DNA from: Hyphomonadaceae bacterium
Lineage (GTDB): Bacteria > Pseudomonadota > Alphaproteobacteria > Caulobacterales > Aquidulcibacteraceae
Assembly: GCA_019753105.1 (NCBI GenBank)
Contig: JAIELJ010000006.1
Location: 310,001 to 374,000 of the forward strand
DNA length: 64,000 nucleotides
Direction of reading: 5' to 3'
Shown in pieces: positions 1-9,019 of the stretch (its first letter is position 1; each line of letters begins with the position of its first letter). The translations under genes and the position numbers were made by a program. The notes beneath the pieces were generated by a model. The model was given only the letters and a program-made list of their open reading frames with translations, searched no databases and had not been told where the DNA came from.

Positions 1-2
1 AG

Positions 3-371
3 CATGCAATCAGCCATCCGGCGCTGCAACGGCGTGGGCTTGAGCTGATGCTCGACGCCATCCCGCTGGGTCACGCCAATGCGCTCGATGCGGCGTATCT
101 TTCGGATCGCATCGCCGTGTTTGAGGGCCGAGAGCAAACCTTCGGCACACAATTCAACTGGGACGCTCACGGCCAGCTCTCGCCTGCGCCAACGCGGGAC
201 GAAGCGGACCTCGATGCGCGGCGCGCAAGCGTGGGGCTGCCGCCAATGGCGGAGACGATTGCCGAAATTCTCGCCCGCGCGGCAGCGGAAGGCGACACCG
301 CGCCGGACGATTTGGCCCAACGGCGTGCGGAATCCGAAGAATGGGCCCGCCGAGTCGGCTGGCGCGCTTGA
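3..371 (+). CDS. DUF6624-family protein, C-terminal part (5' end outside window)
   Basis: The reading frame is open from the first bases of the window to a TGA at 369-371, so only the last 123 or so residues of the gene are present; the in-frame ATG at 48 is probably internal. The peptide reads HAISHPALQRRGLELM, then AAYLSDRIAVFEG, then FGTQF. That order (defeated/paired partner residues, a DR..V.EG segment and a GTQF motif) is what I know from DUF6624 proteins, small bacterial proteins of unknown function. No catalytic role can be given. The gene ends 44 bp before the alpha/beta hydrolase on the same strand. Confidence 0.6.
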   Translation, partial: HAISHPALQRRGLELMLDAIPLGHANALDAAYLSDRIAVFEGREQTFGTQFNWDAHGQLSPAPTRDEADLDARRASVGLPPMAETIAEILARAAAEGDTAPDDLAQRRAESEEWARRVGWRA

Positions 372-415
372 CCGGCGCGCCGCACACGCCACTCTAGCGC
401 CGACGGAGGGTGGAT

Positions 416-1444
416 ATGTTGCGGTGGATTTTTGGCGGATTGCTTACGCTAATCGGTTTGGTCGCGGTGGTCGTAGTCGGCGGCTATTTCTTCCTGAAGC
501 GCGATGACATTCCCTATGAAACGTTAGCCGCGCGCTATGAGAGCGCCGCATCGCGCTACGCCGAATTGCCCGGTGGCATTCGCATGCACTATCGCGACGA
601 AGGCGCCCCCGATGCGCCAGTGCTGCTGCTGATCCACGGCTTCTCGGCGTCACTCCATACGTGGGAGCCTTGGGTCGAACGGCTCGCCACCGGCGAACAG
701 CGCATCAATGATTATCGCGTCATCTCCGTCGATCTGCCCGGCCACGGGCTGACCAGCGCACCGGCGGGCTATCGCGCCTCTATCGAAAACTTCCGTGATG
801 CGGTTGAGGCGTTCACGCGTGCTCAAGGGCTCGATCGCTTTTTCCTCGCCGGCAGCTCGATGGGCGGCAACGTTGCTTGGGAATACGCGCTGGCGCATCC
901 CGAGCAAGTCGAAGGCCTTATCCTTGTCGATGCTTCAGGCTGGCCCGAAACACGCGCCAATCTCTCAGAAGATCCGCCCGTGTTCAGGTTACTGCGCAGC
1001 CCTGCCGCGCCTCTACTGCGCGATCTCGATAACACGAACCTCGTTCGCCAAGGGCTGCAAAACTCTTTCGTGGATCAAAGCTTCGTCACCGACGCGATGG
1101 TCACACGCTATTCGGAGCTTTCGCGCGCGCCGGGCCATCGCGACATTCTCCTGCAAATCACGCTCGGCTTCCGTGACCGGAATTACGCGACGGCTGAGCG
1201 TCTGCAGGCGCTGACGATGCCGGTGCTGGTGATGACAGGCGATCAGGACCGGATCGTGCCGCCCGACCACGCACGCCAGTTCGCTGAAGCAATCCCGACA
1301 GCGCGTTCGGTGACGTTCCAGAATGTGGGCCATATTCCGCAAGAAGAGGTGGCTGACCAATCAGCTATGGCGGCGCACGAGTTCATGTACCAGGTGATGG
1401 AGCCGCCAACCATGTGCGCCGCGACTGCGGGCGCGCGTTGCTAG
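416..1444 (+). CDS. membrane-anchored alpha/beta hydrolase
   Basis: A hydrolase of the alpha/beta fold with an N-terminal membrane anchor (hydrophobic residues about 5-25, GGLLTLIGLVAVVVVGGYFF), so the catalytic domain probably faces the periplasm. The oxyanion-loop HGFSAS, the nucleophile elbow GSSMGG (Ser about 148), the acid in GDQDRIVP (Asp276 or 278) and His306 in VGHIP form a complete triad in the usual order. I prefer the ATG at 416 because GGAGG at 405-409 sits 6 bp upstream; a GTG at 410 would overlap that site. The substrate cannot be told from sequence; esterase or haloalkane-dehalogenase-like lipase activity are the usual options. The C-terminal end carries several Cys residues of no clear role. 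Confidence 0.85.
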   Translation: MLRWIFGGLLTLIGLVAVVVVGGYFFLKRDDIPYETLAARYESAASRYAELPGGIRMHYRDEGAPDAPVLLLIHGFSASLHTWEPWVERLATGEQRINDYRVISVDLPGHGLTSAPAGYRASIENFRDAVEAFTRAQGLDRFFLAGSSMGGNVAWEYALAHPEQVEGLILVDASGWPETRANLSEDPPVFRLLRSPAAPLLRDLDNTNLVRQGLQNSFVDQSFVTDAMVTRYSELSRAPGHRDILLQITLGFRDRNYATAERLQALTMPVLVMTGDQDRIVPPDHARQFAEAIPTARSVTFQNVGHIPQEEVADQSAMAAHEFMYQVMEPPTMCAATAGARC

Positions 1445-1500
1445 GGGCCTAGCGTTTCGACTGACACATAAGTTTCGCGCAGAAAGGCTAGGTCACGCCC

Positions 1501-3192
1501 ATGCTTACGACACGCCGCGCGCTTCTCGCCGCCACCGCAACACTCGCCGCGGCGCCCCGCCCTGCGTGGGCGCAGAACCTTTCGCGCGGTATGTTCACCC
1601 ACGGCGTCGCCTCTGGCGATCCGCTACCCGAGGGCGTGATCATCTGGACGCGCTTCATCGGTCCTGGCGGTCGCATTGGGTGGGAAGTTTCCGAGGACGA
1701 GAGCTTTGCGGAGGTCGCGCAGCGCGGTGAGGCCAGCGCATCGCCGGTCAACGACTTCTGCGTGAAGATCGATGTACGTGGGCTGGCGCCCGGGCGGCGC
1801 TATTTCTACCGCTTCCTGTCCGCCAACGACCCTTCGCCAACCGGCCGCACCCGCACCGCGCCGGCGCAAGGCGGCGACAGCCTCTCGATCGCGCTCTTTT
1901 CCTGCTCGAACTACGGCTTCGGCTATTTCCACGCCTACGGCCATGCGGCGATGCGCGACGACATCGATCTCGCCGTTCACACCGGCGATTACATCTACGA
2001 ATACGGGCGCACCAATTACCCAAGCGAAGCCGAGACCGTCGCCGGTCGGATCATCGATCCCGCGTCCGAGATCGTGCGGCTCAACGATTATTATCAACGC
2101 TACGCCACCTATCACGCCGACCCCGATCTGCAGGCGCTACGCCAAGCAAAACCGATGGCCGTGGTCTGGGACGATCACGAGATCACCAACGATACGTGGC
2201 GCGATGGCGCGCAGAACCATCAAGTCGAATTCGAAGGCACATGGCTCGATCGCGTCGCAGCGGCGTCGAAAGCGTATTTCGATTGGATGCCGATACGCCG
2301 CCCCACGGATCGCGGCGCGCGCATCTATCGCACGCTCGATTGGGGCGATCTCGCCCGCATCGTGTTGCTCGATACGCGCCATATCGGGCGAGATGAGCAG
2401 ATCAATTATCGCAGCGCGCTGATGCCGCGTCTGGCCGAAGCTGGCGCTGATGCGGCGGCGATTGTCGCTGAGTTTCGCCGCACCGTGCTCGACAATCCAA
2501 ACCGCACATTGCTTGGCGCGGATCAGGAGCGGTGGTTCGCTGAGGCGCTGGCGCAATCGAAGAACCGCGGGCAGACGTGGCAGATCATCGCCCAGCAGGT
2601 GATCATGGGCGAACAGATGTATGCGCCCGGCGCAACGCGCCTATTGCCAGAGAGCGCCAGCAGCGGCACGCGCCAATGGATTGGCAGCGGCGAACAACTG
2701 ACCGCGCAAGGCCTGCCCTGGAATATGGATTCGTGGGGCGGTTATCCCGCCGCGCGCACACGCTTCCTCGACGCTTGCGTCGCCAACGCGAACAATACCG
2801 TTGTGCTCGCCGGCGATAGCCACAATTGTTGGCTCAACAACATCGCGGCGCCAGCCGGCGGCCGGAACGCTGCGATTGAGTTCGCCGGCGGCAGCGTCAC
2901 CTCGCCCGGCTTTGAACGCTCGCTCTCCAACGCCGAACCCGGCGAACGCGAAGCGCTGATGCGCAACGCCAATCCCAATCTCGTCTGGTGCGACCTCACT
3001 AAGCGCGGCTATGGCGCGCTGCGCTTCAGCCGCACAGCGTGCGAAGCTGAATGGGTGGCGTTCGAGAACGTGCGCACGCCGCAAGCAGGCGCGCCAGAAA
3101 TCACTCGTCTTGCCGCCGAAGCGACCGCGAGCGCTGGGCCAGGCGCGTGGTTCGCGCCCCAGCCGGACTCTCGCGAACCGCGCCGCCCGTAA
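1501..3192 (+). CDS. phoD: PhoD-like alkaline phosphatase/phosphodiesterase
   Basis: A 563-residue protein of the PhoD family, metal-dependent phosphomono- or diesterases secreted to obtain phosphate. The N-terminus has TTRRALLA followed by an Ala-rich hydrophobic stretch ending in AWAQ, a twin-arginine-type signal peptide, as expected because PhoD folds with its metals before export. The N-terminal PhoD domain (fibronectin-like, GVASGDPLPEGVIIWTR) is followed by the metal-binding core: SCSNYGFGYFHAYG, HTGDYIYEYG, VWDDHEITND, LLDTRH and LAGDSHNCW, all in order. Length is typical. It lies 56 bp after the hydrolase gene and 40 bp before the glucosidase gene on the same strand, so the three could be one transcript. 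No Pho box was identified. Confidence 0.9.
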   Translation: MLTTRRALLAATATLAAAPRPAWAQNLSRGMFTHGVASGDPLPEGVIIWTRFIGPGGRIGWEVSEDESFAEVAQRGEASASPVNDFCVKIDVRGLAPGRRYFYRFLSANDPSPTGRTRTAPAQGGDSLSIALFSCSNYGFGYFHAYGHAAMRDDIDLAVHTGDYIYEYGRTNYPSEAETVAGRIIDPASEIVRLNDYYQRYATYHADPDLQALRQAKPMAVVWDDHEITNDTWRDGAQNHQVEFEGTWLDRVAAASKAYFDWMPIRRPTDRGARIYRTLDWGDLARIVLLDTRHIGRDEQINYRSALMPRLAEAGADAAAIVAEFRRTVLDNPNRTLLGADQERWFAEALAQSKNRGQTWQIIAQQVIMGEQMYAPGATRLLPESASSGTRQWIGSGEQLTAQGLPWNMDSWGGYPAARTRFLDACVANANNTVVLAGDSHNCWLNNIAAPAGGRNAAIEFAGGSVTSPGFERSLSNAEPGEREALMRNANPNLVWCDLTKRGYGALRFSRTACEAEWVAFENVRTPQAGAPEITRLAAEATASAGPGAWFAPQPDSREPRRP

Positions 3193-3232
3193 GAGACTTG
3201 CGCGGCGACGCGGCGTTCGCCATGCCTAGGCA

Positions 3233-4813
3233 ATGAGCACTGACTGGCTGCGTGGCGCCGTTATTTATCAAATCTACCCGCGCTCGTTTCGCGATAGCGA
3301 TGGCGATGGCGTCGGCGATCTCAAAGGCGCGATCGAGAAGCTGGATTACATCGCTTCGCTCGGTTGCGACGCGATCTGGCTCTCGCCGTTCTTTACCTCG
3401 CCGATGAAGGATTACGGCTACGACGTCAGCGATTACACAGGCGTCGATCCCCTCTTCGGTTCACTCGCTGATGCTGACGCGCTGATCAAACGCGCGCATG
3501 AGCTGGGTCTGAAAGTGATAATCGATCAAGTCTGGTCGCACTCTTCGGATCAGCACGCGTGGTTTACCGAGAGCCGATCGGGCCGCGACAATCCGAAAGC
3601 CGATTGGTACGTTTGGGCGGACGCCAAGCCGGATGGTTCACCGCCGAATAATTGGCAGGCCATGTTCGGCGGCTGCGCGTGGACTTGGGATGCGCGCCGG
3701 CGGCAATATTATCTGCACAACTTTTTGTCCGAGCAGCCCGATCTCAACGTGCGCAATCCGCCGGTGCAGGACGCGCTCTTGGACGTCGCGCGCTTCTGGC
3801 TTGATCGCGGCATTGATGGCTTCCGGCTCGATGTCGTGAACTTCTTCGTTCACGATGCACAATTGCGCGACAATCCGCCGATCACGACGCTCAAGCGCGC
3901 GCCGCCGCGCCCGCATCAGTTTCAGCGCCATCTCTACAGCCGCACGCAACCGGAAACGCTGCAGTTCATCGCGCGCTTGCGCGCTCTGCTCGATCAATAT
4001 GGCGTGATGGCTGTCGGCGAGATCGAGGACGAAGAGCCGCTGAAGGTTCAGCGCGAATACACAGATGGCCCCGACCGCCTACACACGGCTTACTCTTTCT
4101 TCCTACTGCGCCAGCGCGAACTGAACGCCGCGGTCATCAAAGACGCAATGGCGCAATGGGAAGGCGCGCGCGGCTGGCCATCATGGTCATTTTCGAACCA
4201 CGACGTGATCCGCTTCCCTACCCGTCTCGCCGGCGATGACCCTCAGCGTACGAAGCTCATGCTCGCACTGCTGCTCGCTTTGCGCGGGGCGATCTTTCTC
4301 TATCAGGGCGATGAACTCGGCCTGCCGCACGCAGACGTTCCGTATGAGCGTCTGCGCGATCCGGAAGCGATCGCGTTTTGGCCCTCCGGCATTGGTCGCG
4401 ACGGCGCGCGTACGCCGATGCCTTGGCGGCGCGCTGCCAACATGGCGGGCTTCACCGATGCGCCGGACGCGTGGCTACCGCTTGATCCGCGCCACGCGGA
4501 GCGCGCCGTCGACGCGCAAGAGAGCGATCCCGACTCGGTGCTCGCCTTCACGCGCCGGATGATCGCGCTGCGCAAATCAAGCGCCGCGCTGCGCGAGGGT
4601 GAGTTCGTCGCGCTCGACGCACCGGACACTCTCCTGGCTTTCGAGCGGCGCGCAGGTGACGAGCGCGTGCTCTGCCTGTTCAATCTCGACGCGGGCCCGA
4701 TCGTTCGCCCTCTGCCGGCCGGGGCGGTCACGAAACTGACCCTGGGCGAGGTCCGAGAAGCGACCGGCAGCGTGACGCTCGGCGCGTTTTCAGGGCTTTT
4801 GGCCGTTCTCTGA
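3233..4813 (+). CDS. alpha-glucosidase, glycoside hydrolase family 13
   Basis: A 526-residue GH13 enzyme of the oligo-1,6-glucosidase/alpha-glucosidase group, which releases glucose from short alpha-glucans or disaccharides. It opens with the family signature WLRGAVIYQIYPRSF and YIASLGCDAIWLSPF. The catalytic residues are visible: nucleophile Asp200 in GFRLDVVN, acid/base Glu263 in VGEIEDEEP and transition-state Asp324 in FSNHDVIR. The region DGDGVGDL is the usual calcium-loop-like segment. There is no signal peptide, so it should be cytoplasmic and act on imported sugars. The short C-terminal beta domain is complete. No sugar transporter or regulator lies next to it; the neighbours are a phosphatase upstream and zinc-uptake genes downstream. 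Confidence 0.9.
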   Translation: MSTDWLRGAVIYQIYPRSFRDSDGDGVGDLKGAIEKLDYIASLGCDAIWLSPFFTSPMKDYGYDVSDYTGVDPLFGSLADADALIKRAHELGLKVIIDQVWSHSSDQHAWFTESRSGRDNPKADWYVWADAKPDGSPPNNWQAMFGGCAWTWDARRRQYYLHNFLSEQPDLNVRNPPVQDALLDVARFWLDRGIDGFRLDVVNFFVHDAQLRDNPPITTLKRAPPRPHQFQRHLYSRTQPETLQFIARLRALLDQYGVMAVGEIEDEEPLKVQREYTDGPDRLHTAYSFFLLRQRELNAAVIKDAMAQWEGARGWPSWSFSNHDVIRFPTRLAGDDPQRTKLMLALLLALRGAIFLYQGDELGLPHADVPYERLRDPEAIAFWPSGIGRDGARTPMPWRRAANMAGFTDAPDAWLPLDPRHAERAVDAQESDPDSVLAFTRRMIALRKSSAALREGEFVALDAPDTLLAFERRAGDERVLCLFNLDAGPIVRPLPAGAVTKLTLGEVREATGSVTLGAFSGLLAVL

Positions 4814-4841
4814 GGCGAAGGGGCTGGTCAGGGCCGCGGCC

Positions 4842-4854
4842 GTTACAATATAAC
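4842..4854. promoter_or_regulatory. candidate Zur operator upstream of the His-rich/TonB receptor pair
   Basis: GTTACAATATAAC is a near-perfect palindrome. It matches the core I know for alphaproteobacterial Zur boxes (GTTATANTATAAC) at all but one fixed position. It ends 8 bp before the ATG of the His-rich gene, where a repressor would block transcription. The zinc assignment rests on this match plus the type of genes downstream; binding is inferred. Confidence 0.55.
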
Positions 4855-4862
4855 TCGCCCCG

Positions 4863-5264
4863 ATGACGCCGAAGCGCAGAACGCAGGACCGTGTCGAACG
4901 CAGCGCCCCCGTGCGCGCCTTCGCCATGCTCGCCGCGACGGTCGCGCTCTTCCTGCAAATCTTCGTCGTCCAGACGCACACGCACGTGCAGCCGCCCCTC
5001 GGCAGCTGGGGTCAAACGGAGACGGCAAGTCTCCACGCCGAAGGCGATGGTCACAACCACACCCATGTCGAGCTCGCGCACGATACGGTGGGCTGTATCG
5101 TCTGCGCCGTGCACGCCACGGCGGGCAGCGCGACATTGGCAGGCGCCGTTGTGCTCTCCGCTGCGCACAATGCCGCGTACGAAACCGCAGCGCGCGCTAT
5201 TCGTCGTGCGCCGCTGGCGATCACGCATTCCTGGCAAAGCCGCGCGCCGCCTCTCGCTCTCTAA
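4863..5264 (+). CDS. small His-rich membrane protein, probably zinc-linked
   Basis: A 133-residue protein with one N-terminal hydrophobic segment (about residues 17-36, FAMLAATVALFLQIFVVQ), followed by a His-rich outer part: THTHVQ, GDGHNHTHVELAH, then CIVC and VHA. Short His/Cys proteins of this build (DUF2946-like) are often encoded just ahead of metal-related TonB receptors, and may pass or sense metal in the periplasm. It ends 73 bp before the TonB receptor gene and sits just behind the Zur-like palindrome, so co-regulation by zinc is likely. The ATG at 4863 lies so close to the operator that the transcript may be leaderless or nearly so. Exact function unknown. Confidence 0.65.
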   Translation: MTPKRRTQDRVERSAPVRAFAMLAATVALFLQIFVVQTHTHVQPPLGSWGQTETASLHAEGDGHNHTHVELAHDTVGCIVCAVHATAGSATLAGAVVLSAAHNAAYETAARAIRRAPLAITHSWQSRAPPLAL

Positions 5265-5337
5265 GCACCGCTAACGCGCTCACGCTTGAGCGCACGCCGC
5301 GCGTTCGCGCGCGATCACTCCGCTTAGAGGCATTATC

Positions 5338-7338
5338 ATGCGTACCAGTTTTAAAGCATACCTGCTCGGCTTCGTCGCCTTCGCAGTCCTCGTTCCCAGC
5401 GCCGCCATGGCGCAAGACACCAACACCGAAGAAGAAGTCATCGTCACCGCCCCGCTCGAAGGCTCGCGCATCGAGAGCTTGCAGGGCGCGGAAGTGCTGC
5501 GCCGCGATGACATCATCGCCCAGCTCAATGGCGGCTTAGGCGATACGCTCGACGCAACGCCCGGCATCGCCACGACGTTCTTCGGCGCAGGCGCGAGCCG
5601 GCCGATCATTCGCGGCCTCGGCGAAGACCGCGTGCGCGTGCTGCAAAACGGCATCGGCACGATCGACGCCTCCACCGCATCACCGGATCACGCTGTCACG
5701 TCCGATGGCTTGGACGCCGAGCGGATCGAAATCTTGCGAGGCTCGGCAGCGCTGGCTTATGGCGGCAACGCCATTGGCGGCGTCGTCAATGTGATCGATC
5801 AATCAATCCCGACGCGCGCGGTCGACGGCCTGGAGTTCGAGGGCCTGCTCGCGGCTTCCAGCGTCGATGACGGCACGCATGGCGCGGGCCGCTTGCGCTT
5901 TGGCGCGGGCGACTTCGCGTTCAACCTCTCGGCCTCTGGCAGCCGCACCGATCCCTACGACACGCCGGTCGGCGTCGCCGCGAACCAGTTCACCGAGAAC
6001 CGCTCATACGGCCTCGGCGGCTCGATGCTCGGCGAGTGGGGCTTTGCGGGCCTCGCCATCAAGCGCACCGAAGACGAGTACGGCTTGCTGCCGCATCACG
6101 AAGACGAGCCAGCCGGCCGTATCGAACTTGAGCAAACGCGCATCGAGTCGCGCGGCGATTTCCGCGTGAACTGGGGCGCGTTCGATCGGCTCGATTACGG
6201 CATTCAGCATTCGGACTACGAGCACACCGAGTTCGAGGGTGACGGCGAGCCGGGCACGATCTTCAACAGCGAAGGCTATGAAGCGCGCCTCGAAGCCCAT
6301 CACCGCGGCGAACGTCTGCAAGGCGCGATCGGCCTTCAATACTCCGATGTCGATTTCGGCGCTGTCGGCGAAGAAGCGTTCATCACCGCGACCAACACGC
6401 AGGACACCGGGCTCTTCATCATTGAGCGCCTCGACTTCGGCGGCTGGGGCCTGGAAGGCGGCGCGCGCGTTGAGCGGCGTGAGTTAGACAACGTCACCGT
6501 CGGTGGTCGCGAGTTCGACACATGGGCGGCCTCTGGCGGCGTCTTCTTCCGCCCAGCGCAAAACTGGTTCGTCGGCGCCACCCTTGCCCGCACCGAACGC
6601 GCGCCGACAGCGGTTGAGCTCTTCTCTGACGGTCTGCACTTGGCGACGGAAAGCTATGAGATCGGCAATCCGGATCTCGATCCAGAAACCGCACTTTCGC
6701 TTGAAGGCTCGGTGCGTTTCGACAACGGGCGGATCAGCACCGAACTCAATCTCTATCGGATCGAGTTCGAGGACTACATCGCGCTGCTCGACACCGGCGT
6801 CATCTTCTGGGTCGATGAAGGCGCAGGGACTGATGGCTTCAGCCCGCCCGACGCAATTCCAGTCGGCGCTGAAGAGTTCGGCGTCTTCGGTTTCAGCCAA
6901 GAGGACGCGACGTTCGAAGGCGGCGAGTTCGCGATCCGCGCGCGTCTGTTCGAGGCCAACGGCATCGCGGTCAGCGCCGACGCTGCTTATGATTGGGTAC
7001 GCGCAAGCTTTGATGGCGGCGGCAATCCCCCGCGCATCCCGCCGTCTTCGCTGACGTTCGGCGTCACAGCTGACAGCACGCATTGGACAGGCCGCGTCGA
7101 AGTCGTCGATGTCGGCGAGCAAGATCGCCTCGCCGCGTTCGAGACCGCGACATCCGGCTATACGTTCTTGAACGCGAGCCTCGCCTTCCGCCCACAAGGT
7201 GAGGACAGCACTTGGTCTCTGCGCCTCGATGCTCGCAACCTGGGCGATGACTTGGGCCGCGTGCACTCCTCCTTCCTGAAGGACGATCTCGCGCTCCCGG
7301 GGCGCAACTTCCGGCTGACATTGCTGACGGAGTTCTAA
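5338..7338 (+). CDS. znuD: TonB-dependent receptor, ZnuD-like (zinc uptake)
   Basis: A 666-residue outer-membrane receptor. It has a signal peptide (to AMAQ, about residue 25), a TonB-box-like EEVIVTAP, and a plug domain with the pattern PIIRGLGEDRVRVLQNG ... ASPDHAVTSDGLDAERIEI and LRGSAALAYGGNAIGGVVNV. The SPDHA segment and the overall plug text resemble ZnuD-type zinc receptors rather than siderophore receptors. Acidic and His-containing segments such as LLPHHEDEPAG and HSDYEHTEFEGDGEPG look like the metal-binding outer loops of ZnuD. The barrel ends with a terminal aromatic residue (LLTEF), the signal for outer-membrane assembly. The Zur-like site upstream of the preceding His-rich gene supports zinc as substrate. 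Copper or another metal cannot be excluded. Confidence 0.8.
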   Translation: MRTSFKAYLLGFVAFAVLVPSAAMAQDTNTEEEVIVTAPLEGSRIESLQGAEVLRRDDIIAQLNGGLGDTLDATPGIATTFFGAGASRPIIRGLGEDRVRVLQNGIGTIDASTASPDHAVTSDGLDAERIEILRGSAALAYGGNAIGGVVNVIDQSIPTRAVDGLEFEGLLAASSVDDGTHGAGRLRFGAGDFAFNLSASGSRTDPYDTPVGVAANQFTENRSYGLGGSMLGEWGFAGLAIKRTEDEYGLLPHHEDEPAGRIELEQTRIESRGDFRVNWGAFDRLDYGIQHSDYEHTEFEGDGEPGTIFNSEGYEARLEAHHRGERLQGAIGLQYSDVDFGAVGEEAFITATNTQDTGLFIIERLDFGGWGLEGGARVERRELDNVTVGGREFDTWAASGGVFFRPAQNWFVGATLARTERAPTAVELFSDGLHLATESYEIGNPDLDPETALSLEGSVRFDNGRISTELNLYRIEFEDYIALLDTGVIFWVDEGAGTDGFSPPDAIPVGAEEFGVFGFSQEDATFEGGEFAIRARLFEANGIAVSADAAYDWVRASFDGGGNPPRIPPSSLTFGVTADSTHWTGRVEVVDVGEQDRLAAFETATSGYTFLNASLAFRPQGEDSTWSLRLDARNLGDDLGRVHSSFLKDDLALPGRNFRLTLLTEF

Positions 7339-7344
7339 GCGTTA

Positions 7345-7379
7345 AAGGGCCGGCGCTCGGGGAGAACGCGCCGGCCCTT
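7345..7379 (+). terminator. rho-independent terminator-like hairpin after the TonB receptor
   Basis: AAGGGCCGGCG (7345-7355) pairs perfectly with CGCCGGCCCTT (7369-7379), giving an 11-bp stem followed by TTC TTC. It lies between convergent genes, so it may serve both. Confidence 0.7.
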
Positions 7380-7396
7380 CTTCGCACCCGTTGCGC

Positions 7397-7912
7397 TCAG
7401 TGCGCGGGCGGCAACAGCACGCGATCGATAACGTGAATGATGCCGTTAGACGCTTCGACATCGGCGTTGATCACGCGCGCATTGTTGATGCTGACACCTT
7501 GGCGGCCATCAATGGTGAGGCGCGCGCCAGCAACGGTTTGCGGGCGCACTTGCCGCCCAGCCAGATCGCCTGCCTCAACGCGGCCCGCGATAACGTGATA
7601 GCTCAGCACGCGGATGAGTTCGTCGCGATTTTCGGGGCGCAGAAGGCGTTCAACCGTGCCTGACGGCAGCGCGCGAAACGCTTCGTCCGTCGGTGCGAAC
7701 ACCGTGAATGGGCCATCGCCCTTCAGTGTATCGACCAGGCCAGCAGCGCCGAGTGCCGCGGCGAGCGTTTGAAACTGACCGGCGGCAACGGCCGTATCGA
7801 CGATGTCGGCACCGCGGTGGGCGTGATGTGATTTAACTTCGCGTGGATGCGCAGACGCTGGCGCGGCGGCGATCATGAGCACGGCGCACGCGGCAAAAAC
7901 TTGCTTCAACAT
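7397..7912 (-). CDS. secreted fasciclin-domain protein
   Basis: A 171-residue secreted protein with a signal peptide (MLKQVFAACAVLMIAAAPASA) and one fasciclin (FAS1) domain. The hallmarks are present: GPFTVFAPTDEAFRALP (H1-like), the YHVIAGRV box, and NGIIHVIDRVLLPP at the end (H2). FAS1 domains act in cell adhesion or matrix contacts; no enzyme activity is expected. I place the start at the ATG at 7912, which begins the signal peptide; the longer open frame to 7972 adds 20 residues that do not look like a protein start. A short His-rich linker (HPREVKSHHAHRG) precedes the domain. Transcribed alone, convergent with the TonB receptor. Confidence 0.88.
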   Translation of the reverse strand: MLKQVFAACAVLMIAAAPASAHPREVKSHHAHRGADIVDTAVAAGQFQTLAAALGAAGLVDTLKGDGPFTVFAPTDEAFRALPSGTVERLLRPENRDELIRVLSYHVIAGRVEAGDLAGRQVRPQTVAGARLTIDGRQGVSINNARVINADVEASNGIIHVIDRVLLPPAH

Positions 7913-7989
7913 TTGGGTGGGCTCCAGATTTGAGTTCGTTGCGCGCGCATGTCTGTTACGCCGCCCCGCCAAAGCTGGATCACAAGAAG

Positions 7990-8015
7990 AAAGGCCCGGC
8001 TTGCGCCGGGCCTTT
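7990..8015 (-). terminator. terminator of the OmpA-family gene
   Basis: AAAGGCCCGGC (7990-8000) and GCCGGGCCTTT (8005-8015) form a perfect 11-bp stem with a 4-base loop. Read on the minus strand it is followed by a T-rich tail (TTTCTTCTTG), fitting the end of the gene that stops at 8039. Confidence 0.8.
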
Positions 8016-8038
8016 GGAGTGTCGAACGCTTAGAGCGA

Positions 8039-9019
8039 TCAGCGGAAGCTGATCGTCACTGCCGTGCGGCGGTTCAGCGGCTCGCGCACGCCGTCGCGCG
8101 TTGCACGGGCGAGATCGGTTTCGCCGCGGGCTTGCGTTTGGATCGAGCCTGCGCCGATGCCACGTGCGACAAGCGCATCACGGACGACGCCAGCACGGCG
8201 CTCGGACAGACCTTGGTTATAGGCCGTCGAACCAGACGTATCGGTGTGGCCGACAACAACGACACTGTTCACGTTGCACTGACGTGCGCGCGCGACAGCG
8301 GCGTCGATCGTCTCCTGCGCCGATTGGTTGAGGTTCGAGCGATCCCACTCGAAGTACACAACGAAGTCAGACGCCGGGCACGCAACCGGCGGCGGTGGTG
8401 GCGGCGGTGACGGAGGCGGCGGCGGCGGAGGTGGCGGCGGCGGCGCAGCGGCGGCAGCAAACTGCCAACGCAGACCAACAGTCACAGCCTGATGTTCGTA
8501 CGACACGTCGGTCGGGCCATCGAGGTCAAGCTCGAGGTCATCCATGACGAAATAGCGATAGCCGACATCAATCGTCGCGCGCTCGCTCACGGCGATGCCG
8601 ACGCCTACCATCGCTTGGTAGGCCAAGCCGGAATCATCGAGGTCGTTGAAGTCGAGCTGGCCGTAGCCGATACCGGCGCCGATATACGGTTGGAAGCGGC
8701 CGCCACGATTGAAGTCGTAGAAGAGGTTGAACATGCCCGCGAGCACTTCGGCGTCTTCGTCGAACAGATCGACTTCGTTATTGCGCCACGACAGTTCTGC
8801 GTCGGTGCGGAAGCCATTTTGGAAGGCGTAGCCGAGCGCTAAATCGGCCATCCAGTCGTCTTCGAGATCGAATTCGGTATCGAATGCTTCGACGTTGCCA
8901 TCGACGGAATAACCGGCATCGGCGCGGCCATACCAACCTTCTGTCGCGGCGGCTGGTGCGGCGGTGAGGCCGCAGATCAGCGCTGCGACTGCGAGAGTCT
9001 GCAAGAGCTTCTTCTTCAT
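8039..9019 (-). CDS. OmpA-family outer membrane protein
   Basis: A 326-residue porin-like protein in three parts: signal peptide (to AAPAAA, about residue 25); an eight-stranded OmpA/Omp25-type barrel (GWYGRADAGYSVDG ... VTVGLRWQF, about residues 26-193); a long proline linker (about 195-214, almost only Pro); and a C-terminal OmpA domain (about 217-326). The last contains VVVVGHTDTSGS and NQGLSERRAGVVRDAL, whose Asp and Arg bind the diaminopimelate of peptidoglycan, so it ties the outer membrane to the cell wall. The Pro tract is encoded by a simple GGC/CGG-rich run at about 8391-8450, which could vary in length between strains. Stands alone, with its own terminator. Confidence 0.92.
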   Translation of the reverse strand: MKKKLLQTLAVAALICGLTAAPAAATEGWYGRADAGYSVDGNVEAFDTEFDLEDDWMADLALGYAFQNGFRTDAELSWRNNEVDLFDEDAEVLAGMFNLFYDFNRGGRFQPYIGAGIGYGQLDFNDLDDSGLAYQAMVGVGIAVSERATIDVGYRYFVMDDLELDLDGPTDVSYEHQAVTVGLRWQFAAAAAPPPPPPPPPPPSPPPPPPPVACPASDFVVYFEWDRSNLNQSAQETIDAAVARARQCNVNSVVVVGHTDTSGSTAYNQGLSERRAGVVRDALVARGIGAGSIQTQARGETDLARATRDGVREPLNRRTAVTISFR

